Shown: positions 51,723 to 61,705, counted from the first letter of the stretch. The stretch: 64,000 nt of DNA from Trichobilharzia regenti (GCA_944472135.2 OX235268.1:13708589-13772588), one strand, 5' to 3'. Made by a program: numbers and translations. Notes: generated by a model from the sequence alone, not told the origin.

Positions 51723-52085
51723 TTCCACTGCTAGCCACCATCCACCAATTGTACACCAATTAAATACACAGACATCGTCGAAGCATCTGCACAAGAAGCC
51801 GACATGTCAACCTGAGACCGAGAACTTCGGTCCAATCAATCAACGGGAAAACCAAAATTCAATTCAATAATTAATATGACCCGTTGTACAAGAGGTGCCT
51901 CTCGTGGCTCAAGTGGACTAGTGGATAACGCTTTGGTGTTTGAAACTATCGGAACTGGCTTCGAGCCTCAGTGGGAACATCATCACTCACTGAGAAATGC
52001 AGGTACATCCAGCTGACGAGTCCCAAATAGGACGAAATGCGCTTTATCCTGGATTCCACTGCTAGCCACCATCCACCAATTGTAT
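51723..52085 (+). mobile_element. Satellite-alpha-like element, family B, permuted unit
   Basis: Order is post-ribozyme tail first (51723-51875: TTCCACTGCTAGCCACC to GTCAACCTGAGACCGAG), then tRNA-like head (GTGGCTCAAGTGGACTAGTGG region, 51903 onward), B-box region (GGCTTCGAGCCTC), hammerhead (52007-52054), then the first about 31 bases of the tail again. The period between the two TTCCACTG starts is 331 bases, the size of the schistosome alpha satellite unit. The left edge lies about five bases after the ribozyme cut position. Confidence 0.85.
52007..52054 (+). ncRNA. Hammerhead ribozyme, satellite-alpha type
   Basis: Stem I is ATCCAG/CTGGAT. The core CTGACGA fits CUGANGA. Stem II is GTCC/GGAC with loop CAAATA, followed by GAAA (52034-52037). 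Stem III is poor (AT/AT then mismatches), and the cleavage triplet is ATC (52046-52048). All core residues are intact; the weak stem III may limit activity as a monomer. This is the classic schistosome hammerhead. Confidence 0.85.
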
Positions 52086-52440
52086 AATAATAAAGATAAA
52101 TTGATTGTGAAATCTTTCGCGATTGCTTAAGCTCAAATATTTCCCAATGTAATAACTTCTTGAATAAATGTTGTTTTAATGCGAATTTCATGGAGATAAG
52201 CAACATCTTAAATTAAATTCTTGATGCATAATTCGTGAATCACGTTTATGGTAGCTGATTTTTTTTTCTTATGTTGTTTTTCATTCTGAAATGTTTGATG
52301 ACGTCTAAGCAATTAAAATTGTGGTTGACAGGAATCTGATTGGTATGAAGATAAACTTTGTGTACTGAGAAGAAGCCCACTATTAATTGCAGTTTTGTTT
52401 TCCACAGGAGTTAGCATTCATTCACCTTTGAATTAGAATG
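52086..52440. other. No recognisable feature
   Basis: AT-rich upstream of the candidate exon at 52572; nothing identified. Confidence 0.5.
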
Positions 52441-52571
52441 CAGTGACTCAATGTGTTTATTGTTGAGCACCTGTCGTACTCGACTCCACCCCCTTCTCCT
52501 GCTCCTCCCCTCTAAACAGCTGGTAGATGATTTTCGTGTTGTTATTTACATTCTGTCAGCTCGGTTGTTAA

Positions 52572-52655
52572 ATGGCAAAAAGGAAGGCTTTATTATCTAT
52601 CTTTGTAGACGAGAATTTCAAACAACTGAAATTAGACCAAATGGAAGCTGTACAT
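52572..52655 (+). CDS. Candidate first coding exon of an unidentified host gene
   Basis: ATG at 52572 (A at -3, G at +4) opens 28 codons beginning MAKRKALLSIFVDE and ending LDQMEAVH, directly followed by a GTAAGT donor (52656). The frame is open upstream as well. Alternatively TTTGTAG at 52602-52608 is an acceptor and 52609-52655 a 47-base internal exon. The peptide is charged and not repeat-derived, unlike most ORFs here. No family recognised and no downstream exon located. Confidence 0.35.
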
Positions 52656-52763
52656 GTAAGTAGTCAGTTAATCATGCGACTGAATAAACAGAACTTAATA
52701 AGGCCAACATGACAATGTTAATATGGAAGTATCAGTTTGTAGGGATTTGAATGACTGAATAAA

Positions 52764-52897
52764 GGTTTTTATCATGAACTGACATCGGTTAGTGAACCAT
52801 TGGAAAACCTGTAAGTACTGAACAGCTGCTTCGTCCTAGTTTGGGACTCTACGTCGGTACGCACCCACCACCGGAATTCGAGCCCTGGTTACAAACC
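52764..52897 (-). mobile_element. Family-C SINE, minus half of a pair
   Basis: Minus strand: GGGCTCGAATTCCGG B-box region, decayed hammerhead (core CCGACGT, GAAG), tail CAGGTTTTCCAATGG to GTTCATGATAAAA. Its head is missing at the junction with the plus copy. Confidence 0.82.
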
Positions 52898-53240
52898 AAT
52901 ACTTGAATATCAGTGAGATGCTCACTAGCAACGGGGCACTAATAAGGTAGGTTCCAGTGGGAATTCATGACCAGTAGACTACTACAGATCGAAGGTGAGG
53001 ACAAAAGTTTGAATTCATGGGTTGGCCATTGGATCGTGTCTCAGTGGCTAAATGGTCTACGAGCTCACTAGTCTTGTAAACAGAAGGCCCAAGGCTCGAA
53101 CCGTGGTGGTGGGCGCGTAGTACTGAAGCAGGGTCACAAATTAGGCTGACGAAGCATTTGGCTGTCCAGTACTACCTGTGGCTGGTTTTTAAATGGTTCT
53201 GCAACTGATGTCAGCACATGATGAAATCTTTTAACCAATT
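52898..53240 (+). mobile_element. Family-C SINE, plus half of a pair
   Basis: Long leader (GAGATGCTCACTAGC, GGGTTGGCCATTGGATCG), head TCAGTGGCTAAATGGTCTAC, and hammerhead of the GGCTGACGAAGC-ATTTGG subfamily (core CTGAAGC, GAAG: inactive). The tail follows to CACATGATGAAATC. Confidence 0.84.
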
Positions 53241-53332
53241 TTAATATCGGTTATTGCTACTTTCTTACTACTCAACGTAATAAATTCTATTTAGATATAC
53301 GTATGTATTTTCATAATTACACTAATGATAAC

Positions 53333-53677
53333 TGTGGTGAGAACTGTCGGCTAGCCAAATTGGTTGACAGCAATTGACGTCAATGTTTACGTCCCAAATC
53401 TTGGTCGTGAGAAAAAAACAAGAACAAAGGCTAACTCAACAACTAATCATAGCAGACTTAGTGTGAGCGGATACGATTAAGAGATATATCAACGAACTTT
53501 ATAAGAAACGGCCACAAAGAGACGACAGAATAACCTTCAGAAGGAAAACAATCAATCAGAAGACGTTACCTCTCTGTCAACAATAACGAATAATATTAAT
53601 GTACACAAAAATCTATAAGTATCTGTTGATTTTCTCAATAAACGATCTGTTGTCTGGCCCTTGTCTTCTATTATTAC
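53333..53677 (+). mobile_element. Solo LTR with 5-bp target duplication
   Basis: 345 bp from TGTGGTGAGAACTG to TTATTAC, bounded by ATAAC on both sides (53328-53332, 53678-53682). Contains ATCTATAAGTATCTG (TATA-like) and AATAAACGATCTG (poly(A) signal). A 5-bp duplication points to a retroviral-type integrase, as in Gypsy or BEL/Pao elements; which one cannot be told from the LTR alone. Confidence 0.85.
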
Positions 53678-54094
53678 ATAACTGTGATCATTAGTGCCTT
53701 TATAACTTAAAGGAAATGATTAACTGAACTGAAGTTGTACAGTAACTAAATAATAACTATTCTTTTCTTAATGTAGGGGAATACACTTCATCTAATCAAT
53801 ATGATTATTACTATTTATTACTTTTTTATTTCTCTACACCAACTTCAGTTGCTTAGAAACACTTTAGTCAGTGAAAAGCGAACTCATCGAGTATGGCGGC
53901 CACTGACTGATAGATTTCAGTCTGCACCCGACGAATTCCTAGACACATGACATCAGTTACTAACTAGCATCAAATCATAATTAACAAGCACTACAACATG
54001 TTTAACGTGTTTCTTTGAATACATCATCTTAAGTGGCGTATTGACATTTCATGCGCTATCTAATAATGTGCTCTACCTCAGAGCAAAGGAAAAC
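53678..54094. other. Mostly unassigned, with family-D end remnant
   Basis: About 53870-53950 resembles the last part of SINE family D (GATAGATTTCAGTCTGCACC). Nothing else recognised. Confidence 0.5.
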
Positions 54095-54235
54095 AATCTC
54101 TTTTAGGTTCGAACTCCAGTGAGTGAGTCCTACTGAAGAGATCCAGGCTAGAACGCAACACCTGTCCAGTACTCCCAGATTTTTTCAGTGATTCTCTAAC
54201 TTATGTCAGCTCTCAAACAAAATCTCAAATTCAAC
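54095..54235 (+). mobile_element. Family-C SINE, 5'-truncated
   Basis: Begins near the B-box (AGGTTCGAACTCC) and includes a hammerhead remnant (CTGAAGA core, GCAA for GAAA) and tail TCCCAGATTTTTTCAGTG. Inactive ribozyme. Confidence 0.78.
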
Positions 54236-54639
54236 GAAAAAAAAACTACTCAGGAATGGAAAAACACACATTTCATGCATGTGCATATTTCTTTTTTCAA
54301 TCATTTCAATTTGTAAACAGTAAAAAAGGTGAATTCAGGATGAGTTGTCATACTTCTTATTCTAATCATATCACCTCACTTTATCAAAACATGAATTATT
54401 GGTATCTATTCCACTGTTGAGGTGGCTCAAACATATAGTGTGTATGTGGCAACCAACAGATATCCTCATGTTAAAGTGTTAACTGAACAGGGTTTACATT
54501 GAAACGAGTTAGTACTGGGCATGCCAAAGTTAAGAATCAAAATTTGGGGAAATTACATGTCATTGTGAACCCCTTGTGAAAGTTAAGACTTCCTTGAGGA
54601 GATAATTGTGGCAGGAGATTCTTAGTGATGATTTGGCTA
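54236..54639. other. No recognisable feature
   Basis: Unassigned AT-rich spacer. Confidence 0.5.
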
Positions 54640-54644
54640 GAAAT

Positions 54645-54962
54645 GTAACAACAGAAGACAAGAGCCAGGCAATAGATTGTTTATTAAGGAAATCAACACG
54701 TATTTATATATTTTCATGTACAGTCAAACAAACACACACTTCTGATTGGTTGTTTCTGACGGAAAGTTGACCTTGCATCTCTTTGTGACTATTTCTTGAA
54801 TGTCAGGTGATCTATATGTTAACTGTATCTGCCTACGCAAATTCTGCTGTGACTGGTTCTTAAATCGGTCTTGTTCATATTTTCTCATGATCACTATTTG
54901 CAAAATAAACAGTGAAGTAAATTAATGTCTACCAATTTGGTTAGCAGCCTGCTCTACCCACA
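54645..54962 (-). mobile_element. Solo LTR, minus strand, with 5-bp target duplication
   Basis: 318 bp, from GTAACAACAGAAGACAAG (reverse of the LTR end) to CTCTACCCACA, bounded by GAAAT at 54640-54644 and 54963-54967. Reverse poly(A) signal TTTATT is at 54681. Same family as 53333. Confidence 0.85.
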
Positions 54963-54984
54963 GAAATAATTCTTCGTGAAAGAG

Positions 54985-55108
54985 ATGGTGCATCGATGGC
55001 ATAATCGTTAGGACTCTCACCGACTATTCACGTGGTGCGAGGTTCGACCACCTGCCAACACACAGCTGATACCTATGGTCAGCCTCCAAAATTTGGGCTA
55101 CCGATATG
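54985..55108 (+). mobile_element. Family-A SINE, 3'-shortened, upstream of a second copy
   Basis: TGCATCGATGGCATAATCG head, GCGAGGTTCGACC B-box region and AAATTTGGGCTACCGATA body. The next copy starts right where this one would continue, a tandem arrangement. Confidence 0.82.
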
Positions 55109-55292
55109 CGTCGGTGGCACAGTGGTTAGGACTCTCGCTGACCTTGCACATGGTCCGGGGTTCAAGCCCTCGCCAACGCACACTTGATATCTGTGGTTGG
55201 CCTGCGAAATTTGGGCTACCGATATCCACGCTGAAAACTCAATACTTGTACAAAAAGTACGGTGTGGGGGTTAAGCTGTAATCAAAAAAAGG
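55109..55292 (+). mobile_element. tRNA-derived SINE, family A
   Basis: TGCGTCGGTGGCACAGTGG head with intact A-box, CCGGGGTTCAAGCCC B-box region, ATTTGGGCTACCGATATCC body, GGTGTGGGGGTTAAGCTG end and A-run tail. Confidence 0.9.
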
Positions 55293-56445
55293 TTTATTTT
55301 GTATTTCCCAATGAATGAAAAACAAAACGATGTTGTTTTTACTGACGTTTCGCTATTTAATGCTAATAGCTTTCTCAAAGTATTAATTAACCGGAATGTA
55401 CAAAATCTCAGCATATATATATATAACAAAGAGTTAAGAGGTGAGAAAATAGACTACTTAGTTCAACTTAAAAGGACATATTGAAAGTCAAAATAACAAT
55501 GAAGATCGTTCAAACCAAATATCAAAGGTGATAGTATATCTGTTATTATATCAAAACAAAGTTTACTAACTTGATCATCGTTAGTCAGTCTGGGTCGTTT
55601 TTCGTTGTCAAGTTGGTGAATTGGTAAAGATAACAAAATCAAGTGTAGATTGTTGGATTTTATCAGTGTGTAGAATTATGAAAGTAGTGTGTGTTTTCAT
55701 AGTGAACTTGCTTATCACATTTGTGTTGATTTTGCTACTTCATAAGGGAGGGGGATGTTGTAGCCAGGTCAGATTCTGTTTTAGTCCATCATTCCTATTC
55801 AGTTCAGACAATTTGAATTCCACTTGATATGAAGTGCTTCTGATATTTGACGTTGTTTGTGATTTCTGAAGTTTTTTTGGATTATTTCAATATTATTAAA
55901 GTCAGTTTTGTGTCCAGATTCTGTAGCGTGTAGACCACCTATGGCTGGCTGATGATTTTTCATGCTTTTCTAGTTCAACCGGATTTCTCGGTGATCGAAC
56001 AGATGCTCTACGGTGTTCATTTCTTCTGATTTTGATTTCTCTCAAGCGATGTTTGTGCGGTGTATATTGCATCATATTCCGAGCATTTTATTTTATAGAC
56101 ACAATTAGATAGAGAATCGTTAGGTATTTGGTCTTTTATATGGACAAGGTTCCTTTGAAGTGTGTCCGATTTTTTGAAGAAAGCTCTAATGTCGAGCTGA
56201 TTGAGTACTCTTCTGATATCGTCTGATGTCTCTACTCTATATGGAATGACGACTGTTGATGTCCATGTTTTCGGAATGCATTTTCGGCCATACTTAATGT
56301 CTATGTTGATTTTGTTGATGAAGTTCCTTGGGTAGTTGTTTCGCTTGAGAGTTTCAGTAATGTTTGATATTTCTTCTTCTTTTTCTTGCTCATCCGTTAT
56401 CAGAGAGTGCGGTCGTCTAAGAAGACTTGAAACAACTGATATTTT
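55293..56445 (-). pseudogene. PLE remnant (RT thumb, GIY-YIG, hammerhead tail)
   Basis: Minus strand from about 56440: EEEISNITETLKRNNYPRNF, KTWTSTVVIPYRVETSDDIR, then NCVYKIKCSEYDAIYTAQTS (CVYKI and a decayed YIG, KC...Y layout of the GIY-YIG entrance), the nuclease remainder with stops, and a tail ending in the hammerhead-like motif at 55340-55382. It differs strongly from the young PLE. The RT catalytic core is missing. Confidence 0.85.
55340..55382 (-). ncRNA. Hammerhead-ribozyme-like motif of a PLE tail
   Basis: Minus-strand counterpart of 5110-5152 with the same stems (TACT/AGTA, GCTATT/AATAGC), GAAA, AC/GT and GTC. Here it remains attached to its coding remnant, which shows which PLE the short insertions at 5068 and 11520 come from. 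Confidence 0.55.
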
Positions 56446-56449
56446 GGCG

Positions 56450-56720
56450 CTAATTGAGAAATACAGAACCCTTTGTTATAATGAATTCTAAACTTACTCC
56501 AAAAACCTCAGAGAAATAATCTGTGCTCATTCTCAACTTATCCTGACAGGAAAGTCGTGTGATTACCTTGATAAGATTATGAGCAATAAATTGTGCTCGA
56601 AACGTCATCAGTAAACATTACTGTATAACACTGTGAGACTTTATCAAAACAAAATTTACCCATAATGGAATTACACTCTACCAAAGTGCACAAGTTTTAT
56701 TCTTATATCACTGACAGGAA
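56450..56720 (+). repeat. PLE family-3 tail with hammerhead-like motif
   Basis: The plus-strand tail block 56541-56720 matches 34430-34590. The motif at 56565-56608 has TTGAT/ATCAG stem I, GAGC/GCTC stem II, GAAA, AC/GT and GTC, with a decayed core (AAGATTAT). Confidence 0.65.
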
Positions 56721-57099
56721 ATACTCTGTGTAACGCATAATTATTCATCCTGTTTCCTACCTTAATAATTGTTATTAATCCTAACATCAGCATTTTTTAA
56801 CCAAACTGTTTTAACTCACTCAGGTGTTCTCAAATCACCTCCCACATACTGTCAATTTTTCCGAGGAAAATCAATGCCGTACTGCTGTTTCCTTAAGTAA
56901 ATATCTTCATCTCTAAATTGCTGTGAGAAAGAATAAAGTATGTTTGTTCTTTTTCCTTCAACGGAAACTTCCAGTCGTCTTCAGCACACCTTAATAAAGC
57001 AAATCTCACCTTAATCAATTCTGTGAACTAGAAAGTTGATATGGCTTGATGAAACAACTTACGATCATCATGTTTTGATGTTCTGACTTGCCCTAACTT
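56721..57099. other. No recognisable feature
   Basis: Unassigned AT-rich spacer. Confidence 0.5.
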
Positions 57100-57300
57100 C
57101 AGAGAAAACATTATTTGTTGTTTTCACAAGAATAGATCTATATTTGTCAAATACTTCTTGTTCTAAATCAATCAATATAGAATTGAATGAATAAAAGTCA
57201 GTTGTGTTTCTTTAAGTGATCGATGGTTTTGAACAAAGCAAAAACTACAGTTTTATTTATTTCCTTCTCGTCAGCTGCTTACACGCCAAAGACATTATTA
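57100..57300 (+). promoter_or_regulatory. Upstream flank shared with the gene copy at 42.4-42.9 kb
   Basis: TTGTTGTTTTCACAAG and neighbouring blocks match the minus strand of 42840-42900. In this copy PLE debris (57.5-58.4 kb) separates the distal flank from the promoter-proximal part. Confidence 0.5.
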
Positions 57301-57539
57301 TATATATGTACAAAAACAATTTCAACATGCTTGCATAGAGTTCATTTAAACAAAAATCAGTCGATCAATATTTGCACGCAGTAATGATATATACATATAT
57401 ATATGTAATATTAAACACTATTCCGAACAATAATAATCATACACAATGGAGACTTTCCAGCATATCGCATTCAGATGAAAGAGAGATGAAAAATATCCAG
57501 TTACCAGGGCAAAGAAAGACTGATAACCACTTCTTTCTG

Positions 57540-58370
57540 GACGCATAAATCAGGTTTCAGGCGCTTGATGGAATTGGCTTCAGCGATCTTGAGGAGAATT
57601 AGGCTCTTTTGCCTATTGATCCTTTTGAACGACTTTTCAACATCCACCTCATGACCCGTGTCGAGGAGATGCCTGGTGGTGGCACCGATTGAAGCATTTG
57701 TTCCCTTTAGACATAACCTTTTTGGTACACGTTAAGGAAATCGTTGATATGCCCTTCTTTGTGTCCTCCCAATGTAACTACTCCCACAGATACGTGTAAA
57801 TTTGTATATACAGTTGGGGTTAACATGAGAAGGATATCTATTGATTTTTGACTGCACCAAAGAGTAAGTTGTTTGACAGATGAGAACGAGCTTAGCTGCA
57901 GGATAGGCTATGGCTATTGATGTATTCAGCCTTCTGTTGATCATCACGCCAATGTTTTCACCTTTATGATCAAGCTGAATGTAGATTGGCTTTTTACCCA
58001 CTGTGATTTGTTTTACTTTTGAGACTTCAAATCTTCTATACTTGACAGTGAATCTTTGAGGGTAGCCATTGCTCTTCAACATCTTTTCAAGAAACTCAAA
58101 TTCTTCCTCTTATTTCTCTATAGAGCATATTCTCCTCCCTCTGTAGTACAGAGTCTGGACTAGTCCGCGTTTAAAGCTATTTAGAGAAAAACTATTAAAA
58201 TGTTATTATTGTCCTTTCCAAGTAGGCTTCCAATAAATTGACTTATGAAGACTACCGTCTTCTAGGCGTTGCATGGCGATGTCACTTTCACGTTCCATGG
58301 TAAACTCAATATTGGTGTCTGCTAAAACAATGATGCGCACACCAATTTTGAATACATATATGAAATTATC
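57540..58370 (-). pseudogene. PLE remnant inserted upstream of the signal-peptide exon
   Basis: Minus strand: FTMERESD then EDGSLHKSIYWKPTWKGQ (RT thumb; 58300-58210), MLKSNGYPQRF, KPIYIQLDHKGENIGVMINR, CIYKFTRICGSSYIGRTQRR (GIY-YIG core with YIG intact) and a C-terminal part to about 57560. Frames broken at least twice. RT core absent. Confidence 0.85.
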
Positions 58371-58379
58371 ATATCTTAT

Positions 58380-58595
58380 TGTCAGATGACCTAAATTTAA
58401 AATCAATGATGGACGAGACGACATGAATAAAAACAAGAATTTGATAATTTTCAAAGCAGTATTGTTTACTCTGAATGATTGTTTCGGTTTGATAGAGTTT
58501 GACGCCAAACTAGATCTAAAACTGCATTTGATTCCCTTGTAGCAAGAGAAAGTATTTAAAGGAGTTGACTGAACATTTCGTCGTTGGTTGAAAAC
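58380..58595 (+). promoter_or_regulatory. Promoter-proximal region of signal-peptide gene
   Basis: Matches 42500-42725 (minus) block by block: GACATGAATAAA, GCAGTATTGTTTA, ATGATTGTTTCGG, GAGTTTGACGCC. TATTTAAA at 58553-58560 stands 36 bases before the ATG, a plausible TATA box. Confidence 0.6.
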
Positions 58596-58659
58596 ATGCT
58601 TTCCAGGATTTTGTTAGTTGTCACTCTTTCTGTCTTCGTTATATGCAAATTTGTGCATG
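58596..58659 (+). CDS. First coding exon of a secreted-protein gene (signal peptide)
   Basis: ATG at 58596 opens a 64-base coding exon encoding a 21-residue signal peptide (starts MLSRILLV, hydrophobic centre, ends CKFVHG after the shared split codon), then a GTGAGT donor at 58660 in phase 1. Exon length, phase and peptide match the minus-strand exon at 42432-42495, and most differences in the peptide are conservative, which argues for selection on protein sequence. No downstream exon was identified before PLE debris begins at about 58920. Role unknown; the layout resembles schistosome micro-exon secreted genes. Confidence 0.65.
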
Positions 58660-58660
58660 G

Positions 58661-58919
58661 TGAGTATAACAATCCTTTGGGTTTAAAACATTTATTTCCC
58701 TATACGAATTTAAAACGAGCAGGATGATTTAATGAATTCATCAAATTTCGGTAGAACTCGTCAGCCACTGAATACTCGACATACACGGATAAATATATAT
58801 ACTCTTGAAATTACACTGGGAGATATAAGACTGATATGTAAATAAACTACATTGAATTAGTCATACAGAAAGGCAAATGCGAATGTTGGCGTAATCAAAA
58901 TATCTATATTTAAAAAGTC
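58661..58919 (+). other. Presumed first intron of the signal-peptide gene
   Basis: AT-rich; tiny exons could hide here but none can be told apart by eye. Confidence 0.3.
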
Positions 58920-59489
58920 TTCATGGATAGGACAGTACATGCATTTCAAAAGCTTTGTTTCAATTCACTATAAAATGAACTTAGTCAGGACACTGTTCAA
59001 TAGAGCACAAAATTTTGTTCTGACAGTACTTACTGTTGAGCATGAAATAATATCCCTGAAGGATATTTTATCTAAGAATGGATATCCTGAGAAGTTCATC
59101 ATTAATAAATACTCTAAAGACATTACCGCCTGCAAAACTATCCAAACAGTTTCGAAGAAATCCGTCTATATCAATTTTCCGTTCAAAGGAGAGGATGTAC
59201 AGGAAGTGGTCAAACGAAGACTCGATAAAGCCATCAAGAGAACTTAGTATGCTGCAAAACTTATTGTCCTTAACACCACAATCAAGCGAGTGCTTCAACA
59301 GTCTGGGAAAGGCCAGTCGTCAATCCTCGACACTTTAAACTGCGTATATTAATTTGAATGTGTTTGTGGAAGCAAATGCATAGGTCGTACAGAAAGGCAA
59401 TTGTCTACTCGCATGATGGAGCATTTCCCAAAATGCTTCATCAACCTGAAGGCAGTTTTGAAATATTCTGCACTCAGCCAGAATAGAGT
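58920..59489 (+). pseudogene. PLE remnant (RT end and GIY-YIG start)
   Basis: MNLVRTLFNRAQNFVLTVLT then EHEIISLKDILSKNGYPEKF and KKSVYINFPFKGEDVQEVVK follow the PLE order (compare RNLVRSLATRIRRICSTDTV, DELYTLRKILMENGFPPRF). After a frameshift come CVCGSKCIGRTERQL and MMEHFPKCF of the nuclease. Cut off by the LTR at 59490. Confidence 0.85.
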
Positions 59490-59846
59490 GTGATGAGAAC
59501 TGTCTGCTAGCCAAAATTTGTAGACACCAATTGACGTCGATGTTTTTTACATCCCAAATCTTCGTCATGAGAAAAAACAAGAACAAAGCCTAACCTTGGT
59601 GAACTCAACTACCAATGACAGCAGACTTTGCGTGAGCGGATACGATTCGCAAGTATATCACTGGGCTGTTTCGGAAACGGCAACAAAGAGATGACAAAAT
59701 AACCTTTAGCAGAAAAACAACCAATCAGAAGACGTTTCTTATTTTTCTAAAAATAACGATTAACAATATATATATGAAAATCTATAAATATCTGTTGAAT
59801 TTCTCAACAAACGATCTGTCACCAGGCCCTTGTCTTCTGTTGTTAC
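59490..59846 (+). mobile_element. Solo LTR
   Basis: TGTGATGAGAACTG to CTGTTGTTAC, with CTATAAATATCTG and a TCAACAAACGA version of the poly(A) signal. No clear target duplication. Confidence 0.8.
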
Positions 59847-59849
59847 AAA

Positions 59850-60270
59850 GAACAAGAGTCGAATTTTCAACACCAGTGTGATGTCGTTCACTTTTATTCT
59901 GGTCAGAAACTTGCACTATCTGTCACGAAAAGGACTTCCAACAGGCTATCGCAGACTTTTATCAACAGGTGTCAGCTTCTCTGGCTACATGCTGAAGATT
60001 AAATGGCCGACTGAAAAGAATCAGCAACAAGTAACTCTGAAAACAGACCAACCAAGAGCTGATTGCCCAAAAAATGTGTAGGAGAAAATAGAGATGGATC
60101 GGACATACATTGAGGAGACCATCGAATGACCCACGCGATAAGTGGGTCGTCCTCACAAGGTTTACATGTGGCAGACCATGTTTTCCGAGGGAAGAAATGA
60201 AAGATTTTGGTCAATCGTGGAGGTAGACAGCTGAGCGGGGTGGCAGAAAATAGAATAAAGTGGAGATGTT
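59850..60270 (+). pseudogene. RTE-like retrotransposon 3' remnant
   Basis: Decayed relative of the 3' region at 35.8-36.2 kb and of 38.8-39.2 kb (AGAGTCGAATTTTCAACACC, GAGATGGATCGGACATACAT, GAGCGGGGTGGCAGAAAATA). No open frame of note. Confidence 0.7.
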
Positions 60271-60425
60271 TTGTTGAAGGGTACACAAAGCTTCAGCAAT
60301 GCAGATGAGTTGGATAAGCAATGATTTGGGCAGTCTGTTTTTCTCATTGTAGATATCTATAGAGGAATGGCTTTTATAAACACATATATTCCTCTGACAT
60401 GGAAAATAGTTTTTCATACTATCTC
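60270..60425 (-). pseudogene. PLE C-terminal fragment
   Basis: The minus strand encodes EKNRLPKSLLIQLICIAEAL (compare KSNLPKSLRTRLICIAEALA at the end of the intact PLE). Confidence 0.8.
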
Positions 60426-60719
60426 GATATATTTACAGTCAAATAAAAGCGGGGAGTATCATGCAATGGCCTGCATAACTTTGTTAAACACTGTGGTCAT
60501 TCAAATTCGAGTAATTTCTTAACAGATAATAATATGAGAAAACACAAATACGTCTAAATACATATTTCACCCAGGAAAACAAAGTACATCCAGTTAAATA
60601 CTATCTCCAGAGTTGAAGTTTTCTTAGTTCGTTTGTTAGAAGCTCAAGTCTCCAGTGTTTAACTGAAGTGGTTACTTTAATCTGACTACTTCTGCATCAC
60701 AGGTGAAGGTAAGTGGATG
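60426..60719. other. No recognisable feature
   Basis: Unassigned. Confidence 0.5.
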
Positions 60720-61010
60720 TATTTTTACTGTCAGCCAATGTTCAGGTCTGTAAAATTCTAGTGTTATGGATTTCTGGGATTTTATTATCTAATTCTTCTT
60801 CTCTTGTGTATTTGATGTCTTCAAATATGATGTTTATTAATTTATGGGTGTATTCTAAATCCTTTCTCTTAATTATTACAAATGTATCTTCAGCGTAACA
60901 TAACCAGATCTTCAGTTTAATTATAGGTAGAGTTATTAGTTCTAATCTTTGCATGACAGCTTCAGCTATTAATCCTGATATGGGCGATTCCATTGGTGTT
61001 TCTTTTATCT
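60720..61010 (-). pseudogene. PLE RT core fragment (catalytic box region)
   Basis: Minus strand: ESPISGLIAEAVMQRLELIT (compare MGSPLGPLLADVFMSSLE) and LCYAEDTFVIIKRKD (compare RYVDDTFIICN; YVDD has become YAED). Then EELDNKIPEI. A divergent PLE lineage. Upstream 61010-61320 may be more of it but is not readable. Confidence 0.82.
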
Positions 61011-61324
61011 GTTCATATTCTTATTATTATTTCAAAACTATAATTCTCTTTTCTTTCGTGGGATTAAGCAGAAGGTGAGTTTTGAGCACTGCACAACCTC
61101 TTGACTTTATTCACCAAATTGTCTCCTAAGAAAAACTCGTCGAAGTTCAGTGCGTGGTTAGACCACTGACTGTCTACGCGGCTTTGTCTGTGTCCGTAAC
61201 ATACGTCATATATTTATTTGATACTTATTGGTAACCATGATGTTTTGGTCGTATATATAGTGGTTTCTCTTGAAAACACTTAATAAGCATTTTCTATAGT
61301 TTGGTTTGTAAGGATTAGTTTTGT

Positions 61325-61530
61325 CATTTCGAGTTGATCACGGATTGATATTAGTTAGAGAACCATTGAAAACCATCAATCGAGTACTGGACAGCTGTTT
61401 CATCCTAGTTATTTTGGGAATCATAGTCAATTCACACCCACTACAAAAGGGTATCAACCCAGGTCCTTCTGGTTACAACGCCAGTGAGCTCGTATACCAT
61501 TCAGCCACTATGAACATTGAATTGTTTCTA
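61325..61530 (-). mobile_element. tRNA-derived SINE, family C
   Basis: Minus strand: AGTGGCTGAATGGTATACG head, GGTTGATACCC B-box remnant, hammerhead decayed (TGAT core remains, GAAA kept as ATGAAA), and tail to ATCCGTGATCAAC. Confidence 0.82.
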
Positions 61531-61705
61531 CAGATAGTTTGTTAGCATCTACCGATATCAGCTTAGAATATCATGCACACGTTTCAAACACCAGAAAGGG
61601 CAATAAACGTGCAGATTAACTCTAACGAGACAGTTTTATTGGTGAATAGATAATTCCCTTTTTCTATGATTTCACTTACTTTACTGCTTTATAGTAATTG
61701 TTATT

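Noticed and set aside
55190..55260. Possible hammerhead in family A (a CTGATATC-like word with GCGAAAT further on)
   Set aside because: After the first CTGAT the core bases G8 and A9 are absent and no stem I can be drawn; only a GATATC-type hairpin remains.
55621..55827. 68-codon ORF with a hydrophobic stretch that looks like a signal peptide
   Set aside because: It lies in the tail region of a minus-strand PLE remnant, has no splice or promoter signal and no paralogue; more likely chance.
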